Source of the DNA: Oscillospiraceae bacterium
GTDB lineage: Bacteria; Bacillota; Clostridia; Oscillospirales; Acutalibacteraceae
DNA: 64,000 nt
Assembly: GCA_025757685.1 (NCBI GenBank)
Contig: CP107220.1
Coordinates: forward strand, 1,017,501-1,081,500
Direction of reading: 5' to 3'
The position numbers and the translations under genes are program-made. Under the pieces are notes generated by a model, which was not told the DNA's origin, did not search any database, and saw nothing but the letters and a program-made list of their open reading frames with translations. Below are positions 34,153-41,829 of this stretch, one piece after another (the first letter of the stretch is position 1; the number at the start of each line of letters is the position of its first letter).

Positions 34153-35118
34153 TTATGAATTCTTCCAAATCTCCAGTTCTTTATCCTCCGGCTCGATCTC
34201 TTCCATCCCAAGACCGGCCATCAACTCTTTGGCAGCGTTATAGCCCATTTTCTTTTGGCGGTTGTTCATGGCCGCCGTTTCTACGATCACCGCCAGGTTC
34301 CGCCCGGGGGTGATGGGTACGGTAATCACCGGCACCTGAATATCCAAAATACGGGTGTACTCATTGTCCAGTCCCAGCCGATCATACGCCTTGGTGGAAT
34401 CCCAAGCCTCCAGCTGAATGACCATATCAATTTTCTCCGTATTCTTAACAGCACCCATACCGAAGATCCGACGCGCATTGATAATGCCAATGCCTCGCAG
34501 CTCCACAAAGTGGCGAATGTTGCTGGGAGACGCGCCTATCAACGTTTTGTCGCTGACCTTGCGAATTTCCACCGCGTCATCGGCGATCAGTCGGTGCCCG
34601 CGCTTGATCAACTCTACGGCCGCCTCGCTTTTACCCGCGCCGCTCTCACCGGTAATGAGTACACCTTCGCCGTACACCTCCACCAGCACGCCGTGGCGTG
34701 TGATCCGAGGGGCCAGTTCTGCATTCAAATAAGCGATTAAAGTTGCCAGGAAGGGCGAGGTCTCTTCTTGGGTGCGCAACAGCGGCACCTGGTGCGCCTT
34801 ACACTCCTCAACGAAATAATCCGGAATGTCCAGCCCTCGAGTCACCACAGCCGCAGCCGGGTGCAGTGCCAACCAATATTGGAGTGCCCGGCGCCGTTTT
34901 TCCGGCTCCATATTCAGCAAAAAGCCAAACTCCGTCCACCCTAAGATCTGAACCCGATCGGCATCGAAATAATCCGTATAGCCGGTCATCACGATCCCCG
35001 GCCGGTTGACCTCATTGGTGGTAATCAAGATCTCATCCGCCGGCTTTGGCAAATAGATGATTTCCAAATTATGCGCCGTTATGATCTTCTCCAGCGATAC
35101 AGAATAGCTCTGGGTCAT
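34153..35118 (-). CDS. hprK: HPr kinase/phosphorylase
   Basis: Bifunctional enzyme that phosphorylates HPr on Ser46 and so controls carbon catabolite repression. The 321-residue protein has the catalytic RHGVLVEVYG (His142), P-loop GESGAGKS (157-164) and the C-terminal signature AVIVETAAMNNRQKKMGYNAA. The ATG at 35118 has a GGAGGGGGAGA ribosome site and a consensus promoter; the extension to 35205 crosses that promoter. It is the first gene of hprK-ROK-murB-rapZ-whiA-dnaE. Confidence 0.96.
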   Translation of the reverse strand: MTQSYSVSLEKIITAHNLEIIYLPKPADEILITTNEVNRPGIVMTGYTDYFDADRVQILGWTEFGFLLNMEPEKRRRALQYWLALHPAAAVVTRGLDIPDYFVEECKAHQVPLLRTQEETSPFLATLIAYLNAELAPRITRHGVLVEVYGEGVLITGESGAGKSEAAVELIKRGHRLIADDAVEIRKVSDKTLIGASPSNIRHFVELRGIGIINARRIFGMGAVKNTEKIDMVIQLEAWDSTKAYDRLGLDNEYTRILDIQVPVITVPITPGRNLAVIVETAAMNNRQKKMGYNAAKELMAGLGMEEIEPEDKELEIWKNS

Positions 35119-35154
35119 TTTTCTCCCCCTCCCATAGGTATTTATACATATATC

Positions 35155-35183
35155 ATTATATAGAAAGGTGGCCGGGATAGCAA
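35155..35183 (-). promoter_or_regulatory. strong sigma-A-type promoter of the hprK operon
   Basis: On the minus strand TTGCTA and a perfect TATAAT are 17 bp apart, 36 nt upstream of the hprK start codon. Confidence 0.82.
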
Positions 35184-35273
35184 GCCTTTTTTGCCGCTTT
35201 TCCAAATTCTTAGGCCGTAACGCGGGATTTAGCCGCAGGGCATAAACAAACTGTAAAATTCGCTGCCCGGCAA

Positions 35274-35302
35274 TTTACATTCAGGCAAAATTGTGCTATA
35301 AT
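35274..35302 (+). promoter_or_regulatory. strong sigma-A promoter of the GT4 gene
   Basis: TTTACA and a perfect TATAAT are 17 bp apart on the plus strand, 39 nt upstream of the TTG start. Together with the hprK promoter it makes this a divergent control region; no operator-like palindrome was seen between them. Confidence 0.82.
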
Positions 35303-35341
35303 GCCCAAAAATCCTTATGATTTGCAAAAGCAGGTGAAAAC

Positions 35342-36517
35342 TTGAACGATAAATTAAAAATTGCCATCGGCACAGATGCATTCCCACCCACCACGGACGG
35401 GATCAGCAATGTGGCCCAAAGCTATGCGGAGAAGATCAATCAAGGTCTTGGTGAGGCTGTGATCGTCACCCCAAAGAATCCGAATCAGCAGGACTATAAA
35501 TATCCGTATGAGATCTTCCGCTATAAAAGCTGGTGGGTTCCCACCAAAGAAGGATACAGCGTCGGGTGGCCATTTAAGCCGGAGCTGCACCAAGCCATTA
35601 TTGACCGGCATTTTGATCTGTTGCACTCCCACTGTCCCCTGGCCACCAGCTACTACTTTAAGCGGGTAGCACAGTTGCACCCCATTCCTACGGTACTCAC
35701 TTATCACACCAAGTATGAGTATGACTTCGACCGGTGCATTCCCGGCAAACCAGCCAAGGACTTCGCCTATAATTTTATGCTAAAGAACATCAGTGCCGCC
35801 GATGAAGTATGGGTCACCAGCGAGGGCACGGTAGAGAGTTTGCGCCGCTTTGGCTACCAAGGCGATTATGTGGTGATGCCCAACGGCTGCGATATGCCCA
35901 AGGTAGATGTGTCCCAATCCCAAATGGATATAATCCGCCGCAAGCATAATATTCCTGACGGTGTACCGGTGTTTATCTATGTAGGCCGTATGATTTGGTA
36001 CAAGAACATTCGTTTAATTTTAGACGCCTGCAAGATTTTGAAAGAGCGTGGCGAGGATTTTCGTTTGCTGATGGTAGGCTTCGGCGCCAACGAGAACGCC
36101 ATACAAAAGTATTTTCGCAAACTGGGTCTGACGGACAAAATCATCTACACCGGCAAGGTGCTGGATCGGGCAGAAATTCAGGGCTATTACGGCATTTCCG
36201 ATTTGCTGCTGTTCCCCTCTGTATTTGACACCAACGGCTTAGTTGTTCGTGAGGCAGCCTCCTGCGGCACCCCCAGTCTGCTGGTGGCCGGCAGCTGCGC
36301 CGCCGAGGGCATTGCCGACGATCACAATGGTTTTCTTTGCCTGGAGAGCGCCCACAGCATTGCAGTGCGCCTGCAACAGATCATGCACCATAAAGATTAT
36401 CTCCACCGCGTGGGCAAGGCCGCCCAGGAGGAAATCTATATCAGCTGGGACGACGCTGTGCGCCGCGCCTACGATCGCTACCATATTGTGATCGACAACT
36501 TCAAATCCAGGCAATAA
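35342..36517 (+). CDS. glycosyltransferase family 4, diacylglycerol glucosyltransferase-like
   Basis: A 391-residue GT4 enzyme with a TTG start behind an AGGTGAAAAC ribosome site. The N-terminal domain opens IAIGTDAFPPTTDGISNVA and has LTYHTKYEYDFDRCIPG. The C-terminal domain has YVGRMIWYKNIRLILDA and the nucleotide-sugar motif FDTNGLVVREAASCGTPSLL (EX7E-like). This layout resembles bacterial enzymes that add glucose or mannose to diacylglycerol, with cardiolipin-like or membrane glycolipid roles. The acceptor cannot be fixed from the sequence. It is a single-gene transcription unit with its own promoter and terminator. Confidence 0.85.
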   Translation: MNDKLKIAIGTDAFPPTTDGISNVAQSYAEKINQGLGEAVIVTPKNPNQQDYKYPYEIFRYKSWWVPTKEGYSVGWPFKPELHQAIIDRHFDLLHSHCPLATSYYFKRVAQLHPIPTVLTYHTKYEYDFDRCIPGKPAKDFAYNFMLKNISAADEVWVTSEGTVESLRRFGYQGDYVVMPNGCDMPKVDVSQSQMDIIRRKHNIPDGVPVFIYVGRMIWYKNIRLILDACKILKERGEDFRLLMVGFGANENAIQKYFRKLGLTDKIIYTGKVLDRAEIQGYYGISDLLLFPSVFDTNGLVVREAASCGTPSLLVAGSCAAEGIADDHNGFLCLESAHSIAVRLQQIMHHKDYLHRVGKAAQEEIYISWDDAVRRAYDRYHIVIDNFKSRQ

Positions 36518-36525
36518 AGGATAAT

Positions 36526-36572
36526 AAAAAAAACACCGGCGGTGGGCCTTTCGGTCCGCCGCCGGCTTTTTT
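36526..36572. terminator. bidirectional terminator between the GT4 gene and hsp20
   Basis: A 13-bp GC-rich stem with G-T pairs (36536-36548 with 36553-36565) and a 4-nt loop. It has TTTTTT after it on the plus strand and eight A before it, so it ends transcription from both convergent genes. The stretch to the hsp20 stop at 36660 holds nothing else recognised. Confidence 0.88.
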
Positions 36573-36659
36573 GCTGCCATTGTTCGTGGGTACTGTTGTA
36601 TATCAAAGAAAGGGGAAAATCCAACAGCAGCGTCTATCTGCGCCCGAGGGCGTAAACGG

Positions 36660-37109
36660 TTATTCCAGTTCAATTCTGTGGCTCGTGGGGGTGTCCTCCG
36701 CCTTTTTCGGCAAGGTCAAGGTCAGCACGCCGTCCTTGTAGCCGCCCTTAATACCCTCAGTATCTACACCGCTTACATCGAAGCTGCGGCTGTAAGTGCC
36801 ATAAGAACGCTCAGAGCGAATGTACTTGCCTTTTTTGTCTTTCTCCTCATAGTCGGAGTGGCGCTGCGCACTGACGGTCATCCGATCGCCGTTAATGTCC
36901 ACATGAATATCTTTCTTATCAAATCCGGGCAAGTCCGCTTCCAATCTGTAAGCGTCACCCTCATCGGTAATATCCGTCTTAAAGGCAGACTGACTATCGT
37001 TACTGAAGAACACACCAAAGGGGTCCTCAAAAAAGTGGCGCTCAAAGTTATCCATCTCTCTAAAGGGATCATAAGCGGTCATTGCATGATTATTTCTACG
37101 ATTCAGCAT
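36660..37109 (-). CDS. hsp20: Hsp20/alpha-crystallin-family small heat-shock protein
   Basis: ATP-independent holdase of 149 residues. The N-terminal arm has YDPFREMDNFERHFFEDPF. The alpha-crystallin domain (about residues 43-145) contains YRLEADLPGFDKKDIHVDINGD, the ERSYGTYSRSFDV strand and the signature GGYKDGVLTLTLPKK. The C-terminus ends SHRIELE, with an I-x-L-like tail. The ATG at 37109 has a GGAGGTAA site. A perfect CIRCE operator lies 217 nt upstream, so HrcA control is expected. Confidence 0.94.
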   Translation of the reverse strand: MLNRRNNHAMTAYDPFREMDNFERHFFEDPFGVFFSNDSQSAFKTDITDEGDAYRLEADLPGFDKKDIHVDINGDRMTVSAQRHSDYEEKDKKGKYIRSERSYGTYSRSFDVSGVDTEGIKGGYKDGVLTLTLPKKAEDTPTSHRIELE

Positions 37110-37170
37110 ATCTGTTACCTCCAAAATGAAATTCAAACTGTTGCTAACTTTATATGCAGATTCGGTAAGA

Positions 37171-37203
37171 TTAAGTTGCCGACTGCGCTTGGTTGCTACC
37201 CAT
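37171..37203 (-). CDS. possible 10-codon upstream ORF in the hsp20 leader
   Basis: MGSNQAQSAT followed by TAA, with an AAAGGAG site 9 nt upstream of its ATG. It ends 61 nt before the hsp20 start, in the long leader between the CIRCE promoter and hsp20. The ribosome site is as good as those of real genes here, but so short an ORF could be chance. Confidence 0.3.
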   Translation of the reverse strand: MGSNQAQSAT

Positions 37204-37314
37204 GGGTACCAACTCCTTTCTGATTCTAACGCACGGTTTGCATTGCTCTTTCTTTTGTTCCTCCCTTGGAACAATTCTTACTATAGACCCCATTTATGAA
37301 TAATGTGTGAACAA

Positions 37315-37343
37315 AAGATAAACAATTAGCACTCTTTTTGCAA
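37315..37343 (-). promoter_or_regulatory. candidate hsp20 promoter overlapping CIRCE
   Basis: On the minus strand TTGCAA lies in the CIRCE loop, 17 bp from TATCTT. HrcA bound to CIRCE would cover the -35 box. An alternative pair, TTGTTT-N17-TATTCA, lies slightly downstream. Confidence 0.5.
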
Positions 37344-37352
37344 GAGTGCTAA
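37326..37352. promoter_or_regulatory. CIRCE operator (HrcA binding site)
   Basis: TTAGCACTC-N9-GAGTGCTAA, a perfect match to the CIRCE consensus in both arms and spacer length. CIRCE normally controls groESL and dnaK operons; here the only gene it can serve is hsp20. It lies between hsp20 and the last gene of the exopolysaccharide locus, which ends at 37383. Confidence 0.96.
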
Positions 37353-37382
37353 TATGTGCCACTTATTACATTTTTCAGTGCT

Positions 37383-38525
37383 TTATCCTCTGCGCAGCAG
37401 CTTTTTGGCACAGGCAACCGCCTTTTGTTTTACACTTTTGCCATAGAACAGGCAATATTTGTCCGCCGCCCGCCGGTAGTCTAAATCACCTTGCCGTTTT
37501 TCAAATTCTGCAAAGAACGCAGCCCGTGCTTTCGGCTCCGTAGCAGAATGCAGCGCACTGGGGTTCCCGGCTAAGGCCGACTCCAACGGTTCTGCTTTCA
37601 GTAGTAGATCCGATCGGATCTGCGCCAAGGCTTGTTTCCCGGCGGCGCTGTGCACCAGCACCAGTGAGGTGCCCTTATCGTCAAACATGGTGGAGTCCAC
37701 ATTTTGGATTCCCCAAAAGTCCGCCAAGGTCAGATCCGACACGCGGCTTGCACCTTTTGCCGGGCAATGATAACAGGACGGGCGCAGGATCACATCGGAA
37801 AGAAACAGCCGCATATACGGATCCTGCCTGTACGGGTGTGCCGTACCGTTCAGTTGCACGGAATACTGCTGCCAGCCGGTGCATTTGTCGCGAAAAAACA
37901 AGGGCATCTGCGCATCGATGGCCTTGGCATAAGCCTGCCATACCGCTTCCGACGGCACGCCGTGGCAAATCACATCTACCGTCAACAGTCCCGGCTTTGG
38001 TCCGCCTAAATAGCCCAGCAGTCCTTGCACCTGGCAGCCGGTGCCGGAGAACAGCACTTTCCTGCCCTGTTCCAAATCCAGTTGTACTCCAGTAAAGCAA
38101 TCCCCCATACGGCTTTGCACATATTTGCTGCCCATCAGACGGGGCAGATCCTCTGTATGCGTTATGCGCAGATGGTGCACCGTCAGATCCGGCTCCATTG
38201 CCGCACCGTAGACTACGCCGCACTGCTCCAACACTTTCTCCGCCAAAAGGGAGAATACACCACCGGAGGAGCTTTGTGTCCGCTGTCGGTCTTGCCGAGA
38301 AATGGCGGCATAACAAAGGGGTTCCTTATCATCCACCGGCAACGACTTTTGTGCCGGGCAAACCCGGTTGCAGCGGTCACAGCTTATACAAACCGTTTCC
38401 TCTGCCACAGGGTAGAAAAATCCCTCTTTGTCCCGCTCTATATGCAAACAGCTTTTGGGGCATGCAGCCACACAAGCGGTACAGCCGGTGCACCGCACTT
38501 TCGGCGTATTCAGCAACCGGACCAC
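37383..38525 (-). CDS. FrhB-domain iron-sulfur protein (coenzyme F420 hydrogenase beta-subunit-like) of the exopolysaccharide locus
   Basis: A 380-residue protein. The N-terminus is a two-cluster ferredoxin domain: C12, C15, C18, C22 and C46, C49, C52, C56. FrhB/FdhB N- and C-terminal domains follow, with SSSGGVFSLLAEKVLEQCGVVYGAA, FSGTGCQVQGLLGYLG and VCHGVPS-like VICHGVPSEAVW. Such proteins recur in polysaccharide clusters next to pyruvyl transferases; a flavin-dependent reduction of a sugar or a pyruvyl group is plausible but unproven. F420 is not implied. It is the last gene of the locus and overlaps the flippase gene by 16 nt. Confidence 0.85.
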   Translation of the reverse strand: MVRLLNTPKVRCTGCTACVAACPKSCLHIERDKEGFFYPVAEETVCISCDRCNRVCPAQKSLPVDDKEPLCYAAISRQDRQRTQSSSGGVFSLLAEKVLEQCGVVYGAAMEPDLTVHHLRITHTEDLPRLMGSKYVQSRMGDCFTGVQLDLEQGRKVLFSGTGCQVQGLLGYLGGPKPGLLTVDVICHGVPSEAVWQAYAKAIDAQMPLFFRDKCTGWQQYSVQLNGTAHPYRQDPYMRLFLSDVILRPSCYHCPAKGASRVSDLTLADFWGIQNVDSTMFDDKGTSLVLVHSAAGKQALAQIRSDLLLKAEPLESALAGNPSALHSATEPKARAAFFAEFEKRQGDLDYRRAADKYCLFYGKSVKQKAVACAKKLLRRG

Positions 38526-40069
38526 CTCCGCAGCACAGGCACCTTACCCTTGGTCAGCCGGTTCAGCAACCCGGCAAAATAGGCGAATTCATCTGTTTTT
38601 CGATACGCGATCAGGAACACACCATTGGGCAGCACGGCACACACAAGCAGCCGTAAAATCATAGTCACAATCAGCGACGGCAGCGTGATAAAATGACAAA
38701 CGCCAACGCACGCGCCGCAGCAAACCGCCGCCAGTGCCACATAGCGCAGGGTGCGGCCCACATAAGGCTTCCAACTGCAATGGAACACCACAGTAAACAA
38801 ATTATGGGTCAGCCATGGCATACCCACCACCAACATGGCAATGATGGTGGAGATTAAAATACCGTAAAGCCCCCAAAACTGCACCAAGATCAGATTCACC
38901 ACCAGGTTCACCAGGGAGCAGATCAGTGGGCGCCAGCGGTCCTCGTGCCACATGCCCGCTGCGTCTTTGTACAAATTCAGCAGATTATTGATCTGGCGAA
39001 TGATGAAGTAGGCACAGAGTATAATTACCATACCATACGGCAGCAAGTTGTCCTTGCCCACCCAAAGGGTCATAAACGGCTGATACAGGCAGGCAAAACA
39101 GCAAATGCAAAAAGCCGACAGCCAGGACAGCAGAAAAGTAAATTTCCGCAGATCCTTATAGTTTTTCTTCTCGCTTTCGGTTACCAGGCTGTTACCGATC
39201 CCCGCCAAGCTGGAACTGGTGATCAGGGTCACAAAGCCGAAAATGGTATTCATTACAAAGAAGTAGTTTTGATATTTTGCAAGCGCAGTCAGGCCTAAAA
39301 ATGCGGAAATTACAAGCGTGTCCGCAGAATCGTAAACCACGCTGCCGATCTTTGAAGTAAACAGATCTTTAATCCGCTTGTTGATGATCTGCACATCTTC
39401 CTTCGGCAGCTTGCCCATGGCCTTGTACTGGGGATATAACTTGTCCACCACAATAGCGGTTACAATATTACTCACCACGCCGGACAACAACGCAACAATA
39501 ATATAAGCATAATAGTCCCGCATAAAGTACAGCACCGCCAACTGCACGCCGTATTTCACCGTATTGATAACATAGCCGATCTTGTCGCCGATATCATTAC
39601 GCTGATGGGCAAACAGCAGGCAGTTTTTGTACGCAAACAGCCAATAACTGACCACCGTGGTCAGCAAATTGATCAAATACAGCACATACAGATTCACATC
39701 CGGCGGCAGGTCTTTCTTCACCAACATGGGCAGCACCGGAATAATCACTAAACCGGCCACTAAGATTACAGCCCCCACAATACGGTAATAAATCTTATAG
39801 AGCCGCATCAGGGCGCAAATGCGGGTGGTGTCCTGTTCAGCAATGGGCTTGTACATACTGAAAGTCATGGCTGAACCGACGCCCAGTTCTGCCAAATTCA
39901 GCACGGACAAAATAGAGGTGAACAGACTGTTCAGCCCCACATACTCCATACCCAGCCAATAGATCATGGCCGTGCGCATTAAAAACGGAATGATTAAGTT
40001 GTAAATTCGCGTTATCGTGCCAAAAAACAAATTCCGCGCCGCGTTTTTCGTCCTGCTGTCGTTACTCAT
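38510..40069 (-). CDS. Wzx-type polysaccharide flippase
   Basis: A 519-residue membrane protein of the MATE/MVF oligosaccharide-flippase clan, with about 12-14 hydrophobic helices. The N-terminus has RNLFFGTITRIYNLIIPFLMRTAMIYWLG and GLNSLFTSILSVLNLAELGVGSAM, typical of PST exporters. It would flip the undecaprenyl-linked repeat unit to the outer face. It overlaps its neighbours on both sides (16 and 8 nt). In the locus it pairs with the EpsG-like polymerase at 45765. Confidence 0.9.
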   Translation of the reverse strand: MSNDSRTKNAARNLFFGTITRIYNLIIPFLMRTAMIYWLGMEYVGLNSLFTSILSVLNLAELGVGSAMTFSMYKPIAEQDTTRICALMRLYKIYYRIVGAVILVAGLVIIPVLPMLVKKDLPPDVNLYVLYLINLLTTVVSYWLFAYKNCLLFAHQRNDIGDKIGYVINTVKYGVQLAVLYFMRDYYAYIIVALLSGVVSNIVTAIVVDKLYPQYKAMGKLPKEDVQIINKRIKDLFTSKIGSVVYDSADTLVISAFLGLTALAKYQNYFFVMNTIFGFVTLITSSSLAGIGNSLVTESEKKNYKDLRKFTFLLSWLSAFCICCFACLYQPFMTLWVGKDNLLPYGMVIILCAYFIIRQINNLLNLYKDAAGMWHEDRWRPLICSLVNLVVNLILVQFWGLYGILISTIIAMLVVGMPWLTHNLFTVVFHCSWKPYVGRTLRYVALAAVCCGACVGVCHFITLPSLIVTMILRLLVCAVLPNGVFLIAYRKTDEFAYFAGLLNRLTKGKVPVLRRWSGC

Positions 40070-41159
40070 GAATCTCCAATGCGTTTTTCAAATAATCCAG
40101 TGCAAATCGCCGCTCCCGCTCCAAAACCGGCGGAACAGAAGCATAGTCTTTATAGAAAATGTGGTTCGGGTCCTCCTGCACGGAGCCGCGGCACCAATCG
40201 CCAATGCCAAGGCTGCCAAAAAGAGTATCAAGCCTGCTTCCCATATCTAAGTTGTTGTCTTCTCTAGTAAAGCTGCGAAACGGCTTGCCAAAGAGTATAG
40301 AAAACACACTGCCGTGGAACGAATCCGTCAGCATCAACCGGCAGTGATGCACCAGCCAAATAAATTCGTCCGGCGTGGTCATATAGTGCGCCAAATTTTG
40401 AGGCTCATCCACCCATTCGCTATCTAAAGCGATCCATTGCAAATCGTACTTGTCTGCAATGTTTTGAATAAACGCTTGCCGTTCTGCAGAAAGCGCACCT
40501 AAGAAATAAGTCAATAAAAATTGCTTTTTCACCTTATAGTTTGGCTTCTTTTCCAGTGCTGTCCACGCCTGTTCTGTCAGCAACATCGTCGGATCCAGCA
40601 CCACAGGGACAGATCGACCGGTTAGATTCTGTATGATTTGTGCGCCCTGTGTTTCTCGAACAGAAATAGATTTAAGTGCCGATAATTCTTGTATATACTT
40701 GTCCTCTAATTCTTTTGGGATTTGATCCACCCCAATACTGGCCGCATAGGCAATCCGTTTTTGCGATTCAGCGAATGTGCCAAAATAAAAGTCCAGCGCT
40801 TCACGCACAAACCAAAAATCAGGGTTCCAAATTTGATCGGAACCAAGCACTACATAATCGCAATCACTCGCCCGGTGATAGTCCTGCCACCGCAGATGGC
40901 GTTTATCCCATTTCCCAAACTGTCGAAAGCGCCGCAGCCTATAGCCATCCCGCAATCCAAAAATGCGCTTAACTTCCTGTTTGGCCCAATGTTTTATTGA
41001 AAAGGACACTTGAAGCGGATCATTAAAAGTCACCGTATCAAAGCCAAGATTGCGCAAAACAGAATCCAGTGCATAATTCTGCAATCGATTTCCATAGTTC
41101 GCCTGGCCAACAATTGTGGCAATTCCGACCTTGTCTTTTCGTTTATTATTCATCCTCAA
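40062..41159 (-). CDS. polysaccharide pyruvyl transferase family protein
   Basis: A 365-residue member of the WcaK/CsaB family, which transfers pyruvate from phosphoenolpyruvate to form a ketal on a sugar. Seen: VGIATIVGQANYGNRLQNYAL at the start, YVVLGSDQIWNPDFWF, VLDPTMLLTEQAW, LVHHCRLMLTDSFHGSVFSILFGKPF. Pyruvylation would put negative charge on the polymer. Enzymes of this fold in FrhB-linked clusters may have other substrates. The gene overlaps the flippase gene by 8 nt and its 5' half is AT-richer than the rest of the locus. Confidence 0.87.
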   Translation of the reverse strand: MRMNNKRKDKVGIATIVGQANYGNRLQNYALDSVLRNLGFDTVTFNDPLQVSFSIKHWAKQEVKRIFGLRDGYRLRRFRQFGKWDKRHLRWQDYHRASDCDYVVLGSDQIWNPDFWFVREALDFYFGTFAESQKRIAYAASIGVDQIPKELEDKYIQELSALKSISVRETQGAQIIQNLTGRSVPVVLDPTMLLTEQAWTALEKKPNYKVKKQFLLTYFLGALSAERQAFIQNIADKYDLQWIALDSEWVDEPQNLAHYMTTPDEFIWLVHHCRLMLTDSFHGSVFSILFGKPFRSFTREDNNLDMGSRLDTLFGSLGIGDWCRGSVQEDPNHIFYKDYASVPPVLERERRFALDYLKNALEIHE

Positions 41160-41166
41160 TTAATCC

Positions 41167-41784
41167 TTAATGTAGATTTTTCCGTAAAAAGTAGTAGAAA
41201 TGCAGCAACTTACAATACAAATGCGGAAACCGAAAATAGAACAGCCACAAGTACTTCTCCTGTCCGTCAAGCGTGATACCTGTGAGCGCCTTTTTGTTTT
41301 CTTTAACAGAATTCTTTGTTGCATCCATAAAATGATTCCATGCAGTGTGTAGAATAGATGATATTAGGTACATCATCCGCAATACGCATATCCGTCTTCC
41401 AGCCATTTGAATAAACAATGCGATAAAGCATTCCGGTTACATCTGTATGATACTCGGCAGCACAAGAAACCAACTCCGCTATCATCGTCGAATCAATCCA
41501 ATCATCCGAATCAACAAAACTAATATATTGTCCAACCGCATTATCAAGGCCGACATTTCTCGCAGACGCAACGCCACCGTTTTCCTTATGAATCACGCGA
41601 ATACGGCTGTCTTTCTCTGCCCAAGCGTCGCACATGGCCGGGCAGTTATCCGGTGAGCCGTCGTCTACCAAAATGATTTCTAACTCCTTGTAGATCTGGT
41701 CCACAATGCTTTACACGCACCGATCCTGGTACGGCTCCGCTGTATAGATCGGCACGATCGCCGAGTTCAACGGCGCTTCATTCA
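41167..41784 (-). pseudogene. disrupted GT2 glycosyltransferase (nonsense mutation, frameshift, internal deletion)
   Basis: The reading starts at ATG 41784 after a GAGGTTGAAT site: MNEAPLNSAIVPIY, then CV, then TAA at 41712-41710. Intact relatives in this locus have Gln there (CVQSIVDQ). The frame continues through LEIILVDDGSPDNCPAMCD, HKENGGVASARN and FVDSDDWI to a stop at 41303. A family-like C-terminal tail (KKALTGITLDGQEKYLWLFYF) is in another frame down to 41167. In all about 200 codons remain of 310-340, so the middle is also missing. The gene is dead unless a piece was recruited. Confidence 0.88.
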
Positions 41785-41829
41785 TATTCAACCTCATTTG
41801 TAACAACAATCTTTCTTCTGACCCTTTTA

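Noticed and set aside
37326..37352. The hairpin at the end of the exopolysaccharide locus as a terminator
   Set aside because: It matches CIRCE exactly and the tract after it is not a proper T run; an effect on read-through is possible but not needed.
37383..38525. Coenzyme F420 metabolism
   Set aside because: The FrhB-like protein is in a polysaccharide locus and no F420 gene is present; the domain name alone is not evidence for F420.
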